64,000 nucleotides of DNA from contig NZ_JBCFYD010000001.1 of NCBI RefSeq assembly GCF_038594945.1, positions 186,001-250,000 on the forward strand. The letters run 5' to 3'. This document shows, one piece after another, positions 9,389 to 18,856 of the stretch. The translations under genes were made by a program, and so were the position numbers. Under the pieces are notes generated by a model, which was not told the origin of the DNA, ran no database searches, and saw nothing but the letters and a program-made list of their open reading frames with translations. The number at the start of each line of letters is the position of its first letter. Position 1 is the stretch's first letter. Source of the DNA: Fodinibius sp. Rm-B-1B1-1 (lineage in GTDB: Bacteria > Bacteroidota > Rhodothermia > Balneolales > Balneolaceae).

Positions 9389-11183
9389 CCGGCTGAATTT
9401 TAATCAGTTTGCGCCACGCCTTGTAGAGCAGCACAGATGCCGTAAGTGCTACCATAGTAATAACAGAAGCCAACACCCACTTGCCATAAATCCAGTAGCC
9501 GGTGGCAAAGAGCGCGCCGTACACGGCAATACAGGCTAACACCATACAAAGCAGACCCTGGGGAACGCGCCAGGCTTCATCTTCGAGCGGCTCGGTATCT
9601 TTCCCTTCATCACGAGCTTGCTCAATAACTTTTTGCCAACCGGGTCCGCCGGGACGAGCCACCTTACAAAAGTTAATAAGCGTTTCTTTATCGGTGGGAC
9701 GCGTAGCAAAGGTAACAGCCAGCCAACCAATAGTCGTGACAATCACCCCGATAATTAATTCTTCCCAACCAGTAACTTCAGGCAACCCTGTATGAGCATG
9801 CGCAAACTGAAAATAGAGTGCCACGGCAAATGCTATAAACATGGCCGCAATTTCGCTTCCCGCATTAATGCGCCACCAGAACCAGCGCAGGATAAACAAC
9901 AAGCCCGTGCCCGCTCCAATCTGCAGGATAATCTGAAAACTTTCCAACGCATTTTGCAACGCCAGTGCCAGTGCACCGGCTACAATCATCAGTACAACCG
10001 TTGAAATTCTTCCCACCTGAACCAGTTCCTTTTCAGAACTTTCGGGACGAATAAATCGCTTATAAAAATCATTAACCAGATACGAAGATCCCCAGTTTAA
10101 GTGGGTTGAAATCGTTGACATATAAGCTGCTGTTAGTGAAGCTACGACCAATCCAAGCCATCCTGTGGGGATAAAAGTGAGCATGGCCGGATATCCCATG
10201 TCATCATCGGCTACATTTGCAGCATCCGGAAAAGCCTCCTGCATAGAAGCCACATCAGGGAAAACAATGATAGAAGCTAACCCAACTATAATCCACGGCC
10301 ATGGACGCAGGGCGTAGTGTGCAGCATTGAAAAAGAAGACCGCTGCAATGGAGTTGTTTTCATCCTTGGCTGCAAACATACGCTGAGCAATATATCCCCC
10401 GCCCCCGGGTTCTGCGCCGGGATAATAAACGCTCCACCACTGTACCAGCAGCGGAATCAGAAAAATACCGATAGCTTGCGATGGATCAGAAAAATCAGGC
10501 AGAATATTAAGCTGACTTACTACTTCTTTGTGAGAAAGCAGTCCTTCAAGTCCACCGACCTGGGGATGATCCAATGCTACATAAGCAGCAATAAGACTTC
10601 CTCCAATGGCCAAGAAAAACTGGAAGAAATCTGTGAGCAATACTCCGCGCAGCCCACCCAGTGAACTATAAACCACAGTGACTGCACCTGCAATAACGAC
10701 CGTTTGCACCGGCGATAATCCCATTAACACACCGCTAATTTTAATAGCCGCAAGAGATACCGTGGCTATCACCACGACGTTGAAAATAAAGCCAAGATAT
10801 ATAGCGCGAAATCCACGCAGAAATGCTGCCATCTTACCGCTGTAGCGAAGCTCATAAAACTCTACGTCCGTAAGTACTCCAGATCGCTTCCAAAGATTGG
10901 CGTATACAAATACGGTGAGCATTCCCGTAAGCAAAAAAGCCCACCAGACCCAGTTACCAACAACACCATCTGTACGAACAATGTTGGATACCAAGTTTGG
11001 GGTATCTGTAGAAAAGGTGGTCGCTACCATTGAAATTCCCAACAGCCACCACGGCATATTTTTACCCGCTGCAAAAAACTGCTCTGAGTTCTTACCGGCT
11101 TTGCGCATTACCCACACACCGATGATCAAAGAAAACACTAAATAGGCACCAATAATGGCCCAATCAATGGGTTCAAGGAGCAT
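9348..11183 (-). CDS. Sodium:solute symporter (SSS) family transporter
   Basis: 611 residues, almost entirely transmembrane, with about 13-15 predicted helices. The first helix (DWAIIGAYLVFSLIIGVWV) and the following FFAAGKNMPWWLLG and STDTPNLVSN segments match the SSS (LeuT-fold) family, which couples inward Na+ to uptake of sugars, myo-inositol, sialic acid or other solutes. The C terminus has a soluble linker and an extra pair of helices. The transported solute is not evident; co-transcription with a secreted EEP hydrolase suggests uptake of something that enzyme releases. Confidence 0.9.
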   Translation of the reverse strand: MLLEPIDWAIIGAYLVFSLIIGVWVMRKAGKNSEQFFAAGKNMPWWLLGISMVATTFSTDTPNLVSNIVRTDGVVGNWVWWAFLLTGMLTVFVYANLWKRSGVLTDVEFYELRYSGKMAAFLRGFRAIYLGFIFNVVVIATVSLAAIKISGVLMGLSPVQTVVIAGAVTVVYSSLGGLRGVLLTDFFQFFLAIGGSLIAAYVALDHPQVGGLEGLLSHKEVVSQLNILPDFSDPSQAIGIFLIPLLVQWWSVYYPGAEPGGGGYIAQRMFAAKDENNSIAAVFFFNAAHYALRPWPWIIVGLASIIVFPDVASMQEAFPDAANVADDDMGYPAMLTFIPTGWLGLVVASLTAAYMSTISTHLNWGSSYLVNDFYKRFIRPESSEKELVQVGRISTVVLMIVAGALALALQNALESFQIILQIGAGTGLLFILRWFWWRINAGSEIAAMFIAFAVALYFQFAHAHTGLPEVTGWEELIIGVIVTTIGWLAVTFATRPTDKETLINFCKVARPGGPGWQKVIEQARDEGKDTEPLEDEAWRVPQGLLCMVLACIAVYGALFATGYWIYGKWVLASVITMVALTASVLLYKAWRKLIKIQPDEELFKEEGQIEE

Positions 11184-11531
11184 AAAACATTAATTCATTT
11201 TGTTTTAAAAGAGCGTATATCCATTTAACTCTCGCTCATAAAAGCAGTTAACAATTCATCCAATATCATAAAAGATGACATTTGATCCAATCAATTAAAG
11301 AATGAGATATATACTAATATTACGATTGAGCTTAAACAGTAAGAAAAGTCTGGAATCGCTTCCAAAGTGGGGACCTCCAACCTATCATCCTCACCTTATA
11401 CAAGTAACAGCATAAATTAAGAGCTATTTTGCATTTAGAAATAAGACAAATAGCTTTTGCATCATTTCTAATAAAAAAGTTTCCGCCAACCAACCGGGGA
11501 CTCCCAACTTATATTTATACTAAAATTCTTC
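11184..11531. other. 348-bp gene-free interval
   Basis: Upstream of the symporter gene and downstream of the PQQ-repeat lipoprotein gene, both on the minus strand. Two similar short stretches, GGGGACCTCCAACCTAT near 11370 and GGGGACTCCCAACTTAT near 11500, are noted. No ORF, RNA gene or confident promoter was recognised. Confidence 0.5.
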
Positions 11532-13400
11532 TTACAGCTGAAACGCCTTTATCCCATTCTCATTAATTGTTAGCACTTTTCTAAAATTATCAACCGCGAT
11601 ATAACCACGGGCAGCCAAATCTCCATATACTTTTTTACTTGGGAACGTTAAGGTCAAATCTGTAATAAGTGTGTTATCATTTAAATCGAAAACATATAAC
11701 GTTTCGCGGCTGGATAGTACTTTTTCACCTTTTATTAACAATCTGCTATCATTGCCCACCCAGTCTCTAACACGACCATCAATATCGCCATAATAGACCG
11801 AATCGGGCATTTCACTGTCTAACAACCCCATTCCCTTTGAGCCAATGAGAGCAAGCTCGTTCCGGGCTGTTTTCTGAATCACACTGATATTACCCAGATC
11901 ATATTCATCAAACTGGTGATCAGTTATCAACTCACCATTTTCCATATTCAATTTATACAATGCATTATCGCCCCCCGTCCATATATGGCTTTCAACCGGC
12001 AACATATTCGGAATATATTTTTTCCCTAACTGATCACCAAAATGCCAATGCGGCTTACCCGATTCTTTATCAAAAGCATATAAGCCGGCTTGTTTAGATC
12101 CCCCAACGACATTTCCTCCACCGGGAATCGTAATAATAACGGATTTATTGGTCAGGTGGATATCATGTACATCAGGGGTCTTTTCAAGGACCGGTGACGT
12201 CCACAGGAGTTCACCGGTTTTGTAATTAAATTTGGTGACCACTTTATCATCCAGGGCAAAAGAATTCATCTTCCCCGTTGGGTTAATAGCATAAACCTCA
12301 TTTCCGTCAATAACCGGCATGGCCGTTTTAACTGTTTCTAAGGTATTGGTTGATGATACAGCACTGGCAACTTTGGCATCTCCCATCCCAAATTCATCAC
12401 GTGTTCCAAATAGGCGCGTCCCGTCTTTTACATTAAAAAATTCCAGTGAGCCACCACTAAAATAAAGCAAAGCTAATTGGTCCCGTAACTCCAAATATGC
12501 TAACTGATCTTCACGTCCCTTATATTTTGAAGCCCATTTCATTGCTCCACTCTCGGCATCAATACGATGTAACTGCTTTACCGTTTCGTTTGAATCTATC
12601 GTCTTAATAAGGTCCTTCAGGTTCCCCATATCCCCGGCTACTAATAAATCATCACTCTGTTTAAGATATTGAACGGCAGCTACCCCGGTACTGCTAAATT
12701 GACCTGTTTTCCATAACAAACTGCCAGTTTTCGAATTAAGCAGATGCAAAGCGCCATCTACTGTTCTAAACAAAAATGCGTCCTTTTCAGGAACTTCCAT
12801 GATCATACTTTGAATGGCCCGGGTCTGTAATAATACTTCAGATGCAATACCAGCCGTAGCACCACTGCCAAGCGATACTTTCGCCGCTAATTCCGTAATC
12901 CCTTCTGCCAGATTCCGATACTCCTCAAGATTCCATTGTAAATTTTGGTTGTTCCAAAGCTCCCTACCTGATTCCAGATCGATAGCCCGAACCCCTCCTT
13001 CATCATCGGAACGATCAAACAATAACAATACTTTTGAATCGGGAAGCGTATAGTGCCAGTACTTAATCTCGACATTATTTTTAGTTGAAAGCCCCCCCAG
13101 CGCCTGCTCTTTTAGGTGATCGCCGAACTGCCCCAGCAATCCTTTTTTCTCTTTTATATCGCTAAAAACTTCTTGTCCTGTTTTAGCATCATAAATAAGA
13201 ATATCCGTTTTGTTTTGCACAATAACATGCTCGGTCTCTGTAACTTCTGCACTATTATAGTTTTCCCAATCAAAATTATTTTGCCATGATATAGGTATCC
13301 CTGCTTTTTGAGTAGATGCACAGCTACTAATAAACAATCCAACTGCACATATTAATACTAAAATTAGGCTATTATCAGTTCTCTTAATTAAATATTTCAT
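11532..13400 (-). CDS. PQQ-like beta-propeller lipoprotein
   Basis: 622 residues from the ATG at 13400; a GTG one codon upstream is a less likely start. A type II signal with lipobox ISSC gives lipid-anchored C27. The mature protein consists of PQQ/WD-like beta-propeller blades, with repeated patterns of the form AxxGxxLW (LESGRELWNN, NSKTGSLLWK, DAESGAMKWA, YKTGELLWTS, DKESGKPHWH). This resembles BamB-like and other quinoprotein-type propeller lipoproteins that act as periplasmic scaffolds. No metal or PQQ-binding residues are obvious. It is not a clear BamB orthologue (too long, and no outer-membrane assembly neighbours), so the role is open. Confidence 0.8.
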   Translation of the reverse strand: MKYLIKRTDNSLILVLICAVGLFISSCASTQKAGIPISWQNNFDWENYNSAEVTETEHVIVQNKTDILIYDAKTGQEVFSDIKEKKGLLGQFGDHLKEQALGGLSTKNNVEIKYWHYTLPDSKVLLLFDRSDDEGGVRAIDLESGRELWNNQNLQWNLEEYRNLAEGITELAAKVSLGSGATAGIASEVLLQTRAIQSMIMEVPEKDAFLFRTVDGALHLLNSKTGSLLWKTGQFSSTGVAAVQYLKQSDDLLVAGDMGNLKDLIKTIDSNETVKQLHRIDAESGAMKWASKYKGREDQLAYLELRDQLALLYFSGGSLEFFNVKDGTRLFGTRDEFGMGDAKVASAVSSTNTLETVKTAMPVIDGNEVYAINPTGKMNSFALDDKVVTKFNYKTGELLWTSPVLEKTPDVHDIHLTNKSVIITIPGGGNVVGGSKQAGLYAFDKESGKPHWHFGDQLGKKYIPNMLPVESHIWTGGDNALYKLNMENGELITDHQFDEYDLGNISVIQKTARNELALIGSKGMGLLDSEMPDSVYYGDIDGRVRDWVGNDSRLLIKGEKVLSSRETLYVFDLNDNTLITDLTLTFPSKKVYGDLAARGYIAVDNFRKVLTINENGIKAFQL

Positions 13401-13470
13401 CACCCTATTCTTTTGGTATTATTCTTTGGATAAGTAATACGAAAGGCATGACAAAAACAGCTCAAATAAA

Positions 13471-13504
13471 AAAGCCCCGCTTGCCAAAAGGCAAACGAGG
13501 CTTT
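13471..13504 (-). terminator. Rho-independent terminator of groES-groEL
   Basis: AAAGCCCCGCTTGCC pairs with GGCAAACGAGGCTTT around a four-base loop, with two or three mismatches. On the minus strand the stem is followed by a T-rich run. It lies 40 bp past the groEL stop. Confidence 0.85.
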
Positions 13505-13544
13505 AAATCGTCTTAAGAAAGACGGTTTGTCAAGAACGGTTGGC

Positions 13545-15233
13545 TTACATCATGCCACCCATTCCGCCCATTCCGCCGGGCATACCGCCTCCCATACCGC
13601 CGCCGGGCATTCCACCGCCGCCAGCAGGTCCGTCATCATCATCGTCGCCTTCAGAAGGCTTGTCAGAGATGAGTGCTTCGGTTGTCAACATTAATCCAGC
13701 AACAGAAGCTGCATTTTCAAGTGCAGTACGTGTTACTTTTGTAGGATCAATTACACCGGCCTCAATAAGATCTTCATACTTCTCAGTACGAGCATTGTAG
13801 CCGAATCCGTCTTTTCCTTCAAGCACTTTCTGTACAACGATAGAACCTTCAGCACCGGCATTGTTAGCAATGCATCGCAGTGGTGCTTCAAGTGCACGGC
13901 TTACAATATCGAAGCCTACTTTCTGATCATTATTATCAGCTTCGAGGCTTTCAAGTGCTTTACGAGCACGGAGCAACGCAACGCCACCACCAGCTACGAT
14001 ACCTTCTTCTACAGCGGCACGAGTAGCGTGAAGTGCGTCTTCAACACGGGCTTTCTTCTCTTTCATTTCTACTTCAGAAGCAGCTCCAATGTTGAGTACT
14101 GCAACACCGCCGCTCAATTTAGCTAAGCGCTCTTGCAGTTTTTCACGATCATAATCAGAAGTGCTGGACTCAATTTGTCCCTTAATCTGATTTACACGCG
14201 CTTTAATATCGTCGTCTTGTCCTTGTCCGCCAACGATAGTTGTATCGTCTTTAGTGATGTTGACGCGATCAGCAGTACCTAAGAAATCAAGCGTAGCATT
14301 TTCAAGCTTGTATCCACGCTCTTCAGAAATAACGGTACCGTCTGTCAAGATCGCGATGTCTTCCAACATCTGCTTACGACGATCACCAAATCCGGGCGCC
14401 TTAACAGCTGCAATCTTGAGCGATCCGCGCAGCTTGTTAACAACCAATGTAGCCAGTGCTTCGCCTTCAATATCTTCAGCGATGATAAGCAGCGGCTTAC
14501 CGGTTTGAATTACTTTTTCAAGGATAGGCAGCAGATCCTTCATGTTGCTAATCTTCTTGTCGAAGATCAGGATGTAAGGTTCTTCCATTTCTGCTACCAT
14601 ATTCTCGGAATCAGTCACAAAATAAGGTGACAGATATCCGCGGTCGAACTGCATACCTTCAACCGTTTCGAGGTAAGTTTCAGTACCTTTGGCTTCTTCA
14701 ACAGTGATAACACCGTCTTGGCCAACTTTTTCCATTGCATCCGCAATGTTCTGACCAATTTCTTCGTCACCATTTGCAGAAATAGTACCAATTTGCTTAA
14801 TACTTTCAAGGCTATCACCAACGGGCTTCGTCATGTTGCGGAGTTCAGCAACAATAGCTTTTACAGCTTTGTCGATGCCTCGCTTAAGTTCCATTGGGTT
14901 AGCACCGGCTGTAACGTTCTTCAGTCCCGTTTGGATAATAGACTGAGCAAGAACGGTAGCCGTTGTTGTACCGTCACCGGCATTGTCACTGGTTTTGGAA
15001 GCAACTTCCTTCACCATCTGAGCACCCATATTTTGTCGCTTGTTGGACAGCTCAATCTCTTTTGCTACAGTAACACCATCTTTCGTTACCGTTGGTGCAC
15101 CAAATGATTTTTCGATTACTACGTTTCGTCCACGCGGTCCCAAGGTAACCTTGACAGCATTCGCAAGCTTGTCAACGCCCTGCTTGAGAGCATCGCGCGC
15201 TTCCATATCGTAATGAACTAATTTTGCAGACAT
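13545..15233 (-). CDS. groEL: Chaperonin GroEL (60 kDa)
   Basis: 562 residues, slightly longer than the usual 545 because of an acidic run and a long Gly-Met tail (GDDDDDGP followed by GGMPGG-type repeats). Family hallmarks are [15 protein letters not shown], the ATP-site [13 protein letters not shown] and [16 protein letters not shown]. It forms the double-ring ATPase that folds cytosolic proteins with GroES. It is the second gene of a groES-groEL operon (56-bp gap). No CIRCE inverted repeat was found upstream of the operon, so heat-shock control is probably sigma-factor based. Confidence 0.99.
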   Translation of the reverse strand: MSAKLVHYDMEARDALKQGVDKLANAVKVTLGPRGRNVVIEKSFGAPTVTKDGVTVAKEIELSNKRQNMGAQMVKEVASKTSDNAGDGTTTATVLAQSIIQTGLKNVTAGANPMELKRGIDKAVKAIVAELRNMTKPVGDSLESIKQIGTISANGDEEIGQNIADAMEKVGQDGVITVEEAKGTETYLETVEGMQFDRGYLSPYFVTDSENMVAEMEEPYILIFDKKISNMKDLLPILEKVIQTGKPLLIIAEDIEGEALATLVVNKLRGSLKIAAVKAPGFGDRRKQMLEDIAILTDGTVISEERGYKLENATLDFLGTADRVNITKDDTTIVGGQGQDDDIKARVNQIKGQIESSTSDYDREKLQERLAKLSGGVAVLNIGAASEVEMKEKKARVEDALHATRAAVEEGIVAGGGVALLRARKALESLEADNNDQKVGFDIVSRALEAPLRCIANNAGAEGSIVVQKVLEGKDGFGYNARTEKYEDLIEAGVIDPTKVTRTALENAASVAGLMLTTEALISDKPSEGDDDDDGPAGGGGMPGGGMGGGMPGGMGGMGGMM

Positions 15234-15289
15234 AATTGCCTATTTAATTTTTTTGAGTTGTTGTTTGAAAAAATGTTGAAAGAATTGCT

Positions 15290-15583
15290 TTAGTCAACGA
15301 TTCCAAGAATGTCGGATTCTCGCATAATCAGATACTCTTCGCCATCCAGCGTAACTTCAGTGCCAGAATACTTTCCATAAAGCACTTTGTCGCCTTCTGC
15401 TACCGACATATCAATCTTGTTACCGTTTTCTACCTTGCCAGGACCTGCAGCAACTACAGTTCCTTCCTGAGGTTTTTCTTTTGCAGAATCAGGAATAATG
15501 ATTCCAGATTCAGTCTTCTCTTCCGCAGGTGCTGGCTGAACCAGAACACGATCGCTTAACGGTTTAATTTTAGATTTAGCCAT
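15290..15583 (-). CDS. groES: Co-chaperonin GroES (10 kDa)
   Basis: 97 residues with the complete GroES beta-barrel, including LSDRVLVQP at the N terminus, the mobile loop around [16 protein letters not shown] and the [12 protein letters not shown] segment. It caps the GroEL ring. First gene of the operon. The start ATG at 15583 has a strong AGGAGT site upstream (15591-15596), unusually good for this genome, as expected for an abundant protein. Confidence 0.99.
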   Translation of the reverse strand: MAKSKIKPLSDRVLVQPAPAEEKTESGIIIPDSAKEKPQEGTVVAAGPGKVENGNKIDMSVAEGDKVLYGKYSGTEVTLDGEEYLIMRESDILGIVD

Positions 15584-15590
15584 AAGTATG

Positions 15591-15596
15591 ACTCCT
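15591..15596 (-). promoter_or_regulatory. Strong Shine-Dalgarno site of groES
   Basis: AGGAGT on the minus strand, seven bases before the groES ATG. Most genes in the window have weak or no such site. Confidence 0.7.
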
Positions 15597-15838
15597 AATT
15601 TTAAGTTATTAGTTGAAGTTTAAAATTCTTGAATGCAGCAAAGCTGCTACAAATACTTTTGAAAATCTTCCTGTCAAAATCGCTCCAGATCAACAGGGTA
15701 TAAGGTGAGCAAGTTTTGTACCAAACTTTTTGGAGAGGGGAAATTAATTACAAAAGACGGGTATAAAGCTTTAAATAGGCTCAGATAAACCAATCTTAAT
15801 GTTTATCACTGAAAACTGATTTTCTGGTAGTCGAAATT

Positions 15839-16615
15839 TCAGGTCAAAATGCCATCATCAACCAGACGTGCTGTCAACTTTTCATATTCGGATGGCTCCC
15901 AGGCCTCGGCTCGTTTGTCAAAGTCAAAACCACTGGGCTGCTTATCTTTACTAACCACTGGCTTTAGCGCATTACTCAACTTTTTACGCCGCTGATTAAA
16001 AGCCGTCCGAACTACCGTCTTCAAATTTTTATCCGAACAGTTTAGTGCTCCTTTATCGAAAGTCAGCTTTACGATGGCACTTTCCACATTGGGCTGCGGG
16101 CTAAAACAGTGTCGTGATACGGGGAACAGAATTTCGGGGGTACACATCAGCTGCGTCTGAACACTGAGAATGCCGTAATCTTTCGTTCGGATATCAGACA
16201 CTAACCGCTCAGCTACCTCTTTCTGCATCATCAGCAAGGCATCAGTCAACAAGTGACGGTTTTCAAGAAGCGAAAACAAGATCTGGCTGGTAATGTAATA
16301 GGGCAGATTCCCTACCACATGCGTTTTCTCTTTTCCGATAGATAACTCCTCCCAATTAACATCCAACACGTTTTCGTGATGGATTTCCAAATCATCAAAT
16401 TTTTGCTCCAATACCTCTATCGCCCGCTGGTCCAGCTCCACGGCAACCAGATCTTCAAAACGATCTAACAACGCTCCTGTCAATGCCCCCGTCCCGGGAC
16501 CGATCTCAATAACACGCTCTCCTTCATCCGCAGGAATGGCATCTGCAATCTTTTGGATAATATTTTCATCGGTTAAGAAATGCTGTCCTAAACTTTTTTT
16601 CGGGCGTATACTCAT
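15839..16615 (-). CDS. rsmA: 16S rRNA dimethyladenosine transferase RsmA (KsgA)
   Basis: 258 residues from the ATG at 16615; the frame also has a TTG two codons upstream. It dimethylates the two adjacent adenosines in the 3'-terminal helix 45 loop of 16S rRNA during 30S maturation. Motifs: KKSLGQHFLTDENI at the N terminus, the SAM-binding IGPGTGALTGALL, and NLPYYITSQIL (motif IV, NxPY). The C-terminal helical domain has FNQRRKKLSNAL. Normal length. Divergently oriented to ald across a 185-bp gap that holds a palindromic repeat. Confidence 0.97.
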   Translation of the reverse strand: MSIRPKKSLGQHFLTDENIIQKIADAIPADEGERVIEIGPGTGALTGALLDRFEDLVAVELDQRAIEVLEQKFDDLEIHHENVLDVNWEELSIGKEKTHVVGNLPYYITSQILFSLLENRHLLTDALLMMQKEVAERLVSDIRTKDYGILSVQTQLMCTPEILFPVSRHCFSPQPNVESAIVKLTFDKGALNCSDKNLKTVVRTAFNQRRKKLSNALKPVVSKDKQPSGFDFDKRAEAWEPSEYEKLTARLVDDGILT

Positions 16616-16638
16616 TATCAAAATTATTTAATACGTTC

Positions 16639-16709
16639 AGACCCGCAAAGTTTCTCAAAGAACCACTTATTCAATGCATTTCGAAACCTTTGTAAAACCC
16701 TGCGGGTCT
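16639..16709. repeat. REP-like imperfect palindrome
   Basis: The ends AGACCCGCA and TGCGGGTCT are perfectly complementary, and the pairing continues inward imperfectly (GTTTCTCAAAG versus CCTTTGTAAAACCC), giving arms of about 21 bp around a central loop. It resembles interspersed intergenic palindromes common in Bacteroidota. It lies in the divergent rsmA-ald intergenic region. Confidence 0.55.
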
Positions 16710-16800
16710 AAATAAAAGATTTAAACTTTAATTGTCTTTTTGCTTACTGCCAACAGGTAAATTAAATTAACCGTTAATCCTTATTCCTAAACAGTTCAAT

Positions 16801-18015
16801 ATGGATATTAATCCCCTGGAAACAGAACAAATTGGCATTCAGACGCTGGAAAAACGGCTGATGAAATCGGAATCCAATATTTCCTTAAAGATAGGGGTCC
16901 CAAAGGAAGTCTCCAACGACGAACGACGATTATGTTTAACGCCGGGAGGAGTATCCGTATTAACAGCCAATGGTCACGAGGTTTTTGTTGAACAAGATGC
17001 CGGAGAAGAAGCAAATTTTACGGATGATGAATTTGCCGATGCCGGTGCTGAAATAGCCTTTAATATTGATGAAGTCTATCAGAAATCAGATATGATCGTT
17101 AAAGTAGCTCCACCTTCAAAATCAGAACTGGAGCTTCTCGAGCAGGATCAAACATTACTTTCTGCGCTGCATCTCGGCAACGCTACAGAAGAATTTATTG
17201 ATCTCCTGATCCAAAAAAATATCACTGCTATTGGCTTTGAATTTATTAAAGGTGATGACAAAGAGTTCCCCATTGTGCGCATGATGCACGAGATTACCGG
17301 ATCAATGTCGGTACAAATTGGGGCCCACTATCTCGAGAAAAATGAAGGTGGCCAGGGTATTATGCTTGGAGGTATTTCGGGCATCCCTCCGGCTACGGTA
17401 CTCATTTTGGGAGCTGGTATCACGGCCGAATATGCAGCACGCACAGCCCTCGGATATGGCGCACAGGTTTTTGTAATGGATAATGACTTGGCGCGACTCC
17501 GTCATCTCGAAAATGCCCTCGACCGTCGCATCATCACGGCTACTGCAAACTATCAATACTTATCGTCGGCAATCCAATCGGCCGATGTTGTTATTGGGGC
17601 TGCTATGTTCGAAGGCGAACGTGCCCCGTGCCTGGTTACTGACCCCATGGTAACCTCCATGAAACCGGGTAGTGTTATTGTTGATACGGTGATAGATCAG
17701 GGGGGATGTATTGCTACCAGCCGGTCCACAACACACTCCAAACCTACCTTCATAAAGCATGATGTTATTCATTACTGCGTGCCCAATATTCCATCTAATG
17801 TTGCTCGTACAGCAACCTATGCGTTGAACAATGTCATTGTCCCCTATCTGCTTGCGATTGGGGATGCTGGAGGAATCCGGGAATGTCTGTGGACCAACAC
17901 AGCACTGCGCAACGGTACGTATGTCTATAAAAAACACCTCACCAAAAAGTCGCTTTCTAAAATATTCGATATGCCTTACCGCGAAATAGAGATGCTCATT
18001 GCCAGCCAAATTTAG
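16801..18015 (+). CDS. ald: Alanine dehydrogenase
   Basis: 404 residues. It catalyses NAD-dependent oxidative deamination of L-alanine to pyruvate, or the reverse. An N-terminal extension of about 30 residues precedes the canonical start IGVPKE, as in Bacteroidota-type enzymes. Family motifs are RLCLTPGGV, the MIVKVAPPS segment, LHLGNA, the Rossmann loop LGAGITAEYAARTALGYGA, and C-terminal VPNIPSNVARTATYALNN. Ends with its own stop; a short membrane-protein gene follows 13 bp later, so co-transcription is likely. Confidence 0.95.
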   Translation: MDINPLETEQIGIQTLEKRLMKSESNISLKIGVPKEVSNDERRLCLTPGGVSVLTANGHEVFVEQDAGEEANFTDDEFADAGAEIAFNIDEVYQKSDMIVKVAPPSKSELELLEQDQTLLSALHLGNATEEFIDLLIQKNITAIGFEFIKGDDKEFPIVRMMHEITGSMSVQIGAHYLEKNEGGQGIMLGGISGIPPATVLILGAGITAEYAARTALGYGAQVFVMDNDLARLRHLENALDRRIITATANYQYLSSAIQSADVVIGAAMFEGERAPCLVTDPMVTSMKPGSVIVDTVIDQGGCIATSRSTTHSKPTFIKHDVIHYCVPNIPSNVARTATYALNNVIVPYLLAIGDAGGIRECLWTNTALRNGTYVYKKHLTKKSLSKIFDMPYREIEMLIASQI

Positions 18016-18028
18016 ATACAATGCATTT

Positions 18029-18439
18029 ATGAACTTAAATAAACCCGGCAAAATTATTTTGGGGATACTAACCTTTCTGCCCCTGCTCTTTGCTGTTAGT
18101 ATTCTTGGCCTTATCATTTTCAATTTCTTCTCCATGTTCTTTACTCAAGAACCGGCAATGCCTTTGATGTATTTTTCATATCTGGGCTATATACTTCCTT
18201 ATATCTTTCCTGCTATCTTACTTTCGCTGGGGCTATTTGTCTTTTATATCGTCCACCTTGTTCAAAATTCATCGCTGGATACGGAAAAGCGAATTTTATG
18301 GAGCGTTGTCATGTTTTTAGTATTTGGGGTTGCCACACCTATTTACTGGTACTTCCATATCTGGAAGAAAGACTCCAAAAATGATGTGCAATTTACTCCA
18401 TCAGCCGACAAAAACCATGAACCAAGAACTAACTCCTAG
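18029..18439 (+). CDS. Small hypothetical membrane protein
   Basis: 136 residues from the ATG at 18029, just after ald. An earlier in-frame start would overlap ald and put polar residues before the first helix. Three hydrophobic segments are visible (about 8-32, 42-72 and 86-108), ending in a polar tail. No known domain was recognised. It overlaps the next small membrane-protein gene by 23 bp, so the pair is probably co-translated and may form a complex. Confidence 0.65.
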   Translation: MNLNKPGKIILGILTFLPLLFAVSILGLIIFNFFSMFFTQEPAMPLMYFSYLGYILPYIFPAILLSLGLFVFYIVHLVQNSSLDTEKRILWSVVMFLVFGVATPIYWYFHIWKKDSKNDVQFTPSADKNHEPRTNS

Positions 18440-18785
18440 AAATTTTAAACGCATAAGTATCATCAACTGGATACTGAGCGTCCCCTTTTTTATTCTTTTT
18501 GCATGGCCCTATTGGTTTATCGCTAACTTTTTGGGATTAGACCAAACGCTTATTTTTATTGGCTCGTCCCTCTTTTCCATTCCCTTTATGATCACTATCC
18601 TGCACGGCCATGTTACCGTAGCATTGGGCGAAGCCCATCGTCATCATTATTACGATTGGCTCATTGATCACCCCCTCACCTATGGCCTATTCTTTCACCC
18701 TGTCATCATCCGTACCCGCTTTCGGTTGATATTTCTCGTAATTAGCCTGCTGGTATTCATTTTGGGATATATTTTGCCGATTTAA
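18417..18785 (+). CDS. Small hypothetical membrane protein
   Basis: 122 residues from the ATG at 18417, with three hydrophobic helices (about 17-37, 42-62 and 99-119). Between helices 2 and 3 lies a His-rich, soluble-looking loop (EAHRHHYYDW). No family was recognised. The overlap with the preceding membrane-protein gene and the terminator directly downstream suggest it ends the ald transcription unit. Confidence 0.62.
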   Translation: MNQELTPRNFKRISIINWILSVPFFILFAWPYWFIANFLGLDQTLIFIGSSLFSIPFMITILHGHVTVALGEAHRHHYYDWLIDHPLTYGLFFHPVIIRTRFRLIFLVISLLVFILGYILPI

Positions 18786-18802
18786 ATCTCTGCCCAATAA
18801 AA

Positions 18803-18830
18803 AAGCACCGCTGCGCAAACAACGGTGCTT
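18803..18830. terminator. Bidirectional terminator between convergent genes
   Basis: Perfect 8-bp stem AAGCACCG / CGGTGCTT with a 12-base loop. On the minus strand a run of T follows, fitting acs termination. Confidence 0.8.
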
Positions 18831-18856
18831 ACATTTAGTTACTAAAAAACTGTAGC

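Noticed and set aside
15584-15838. CIRCE heat-shock operator upstream of groES
   Set aside because: No TTAGCACTC-N9-GAGTGCTAA-type inverted repeat was found in this interval.
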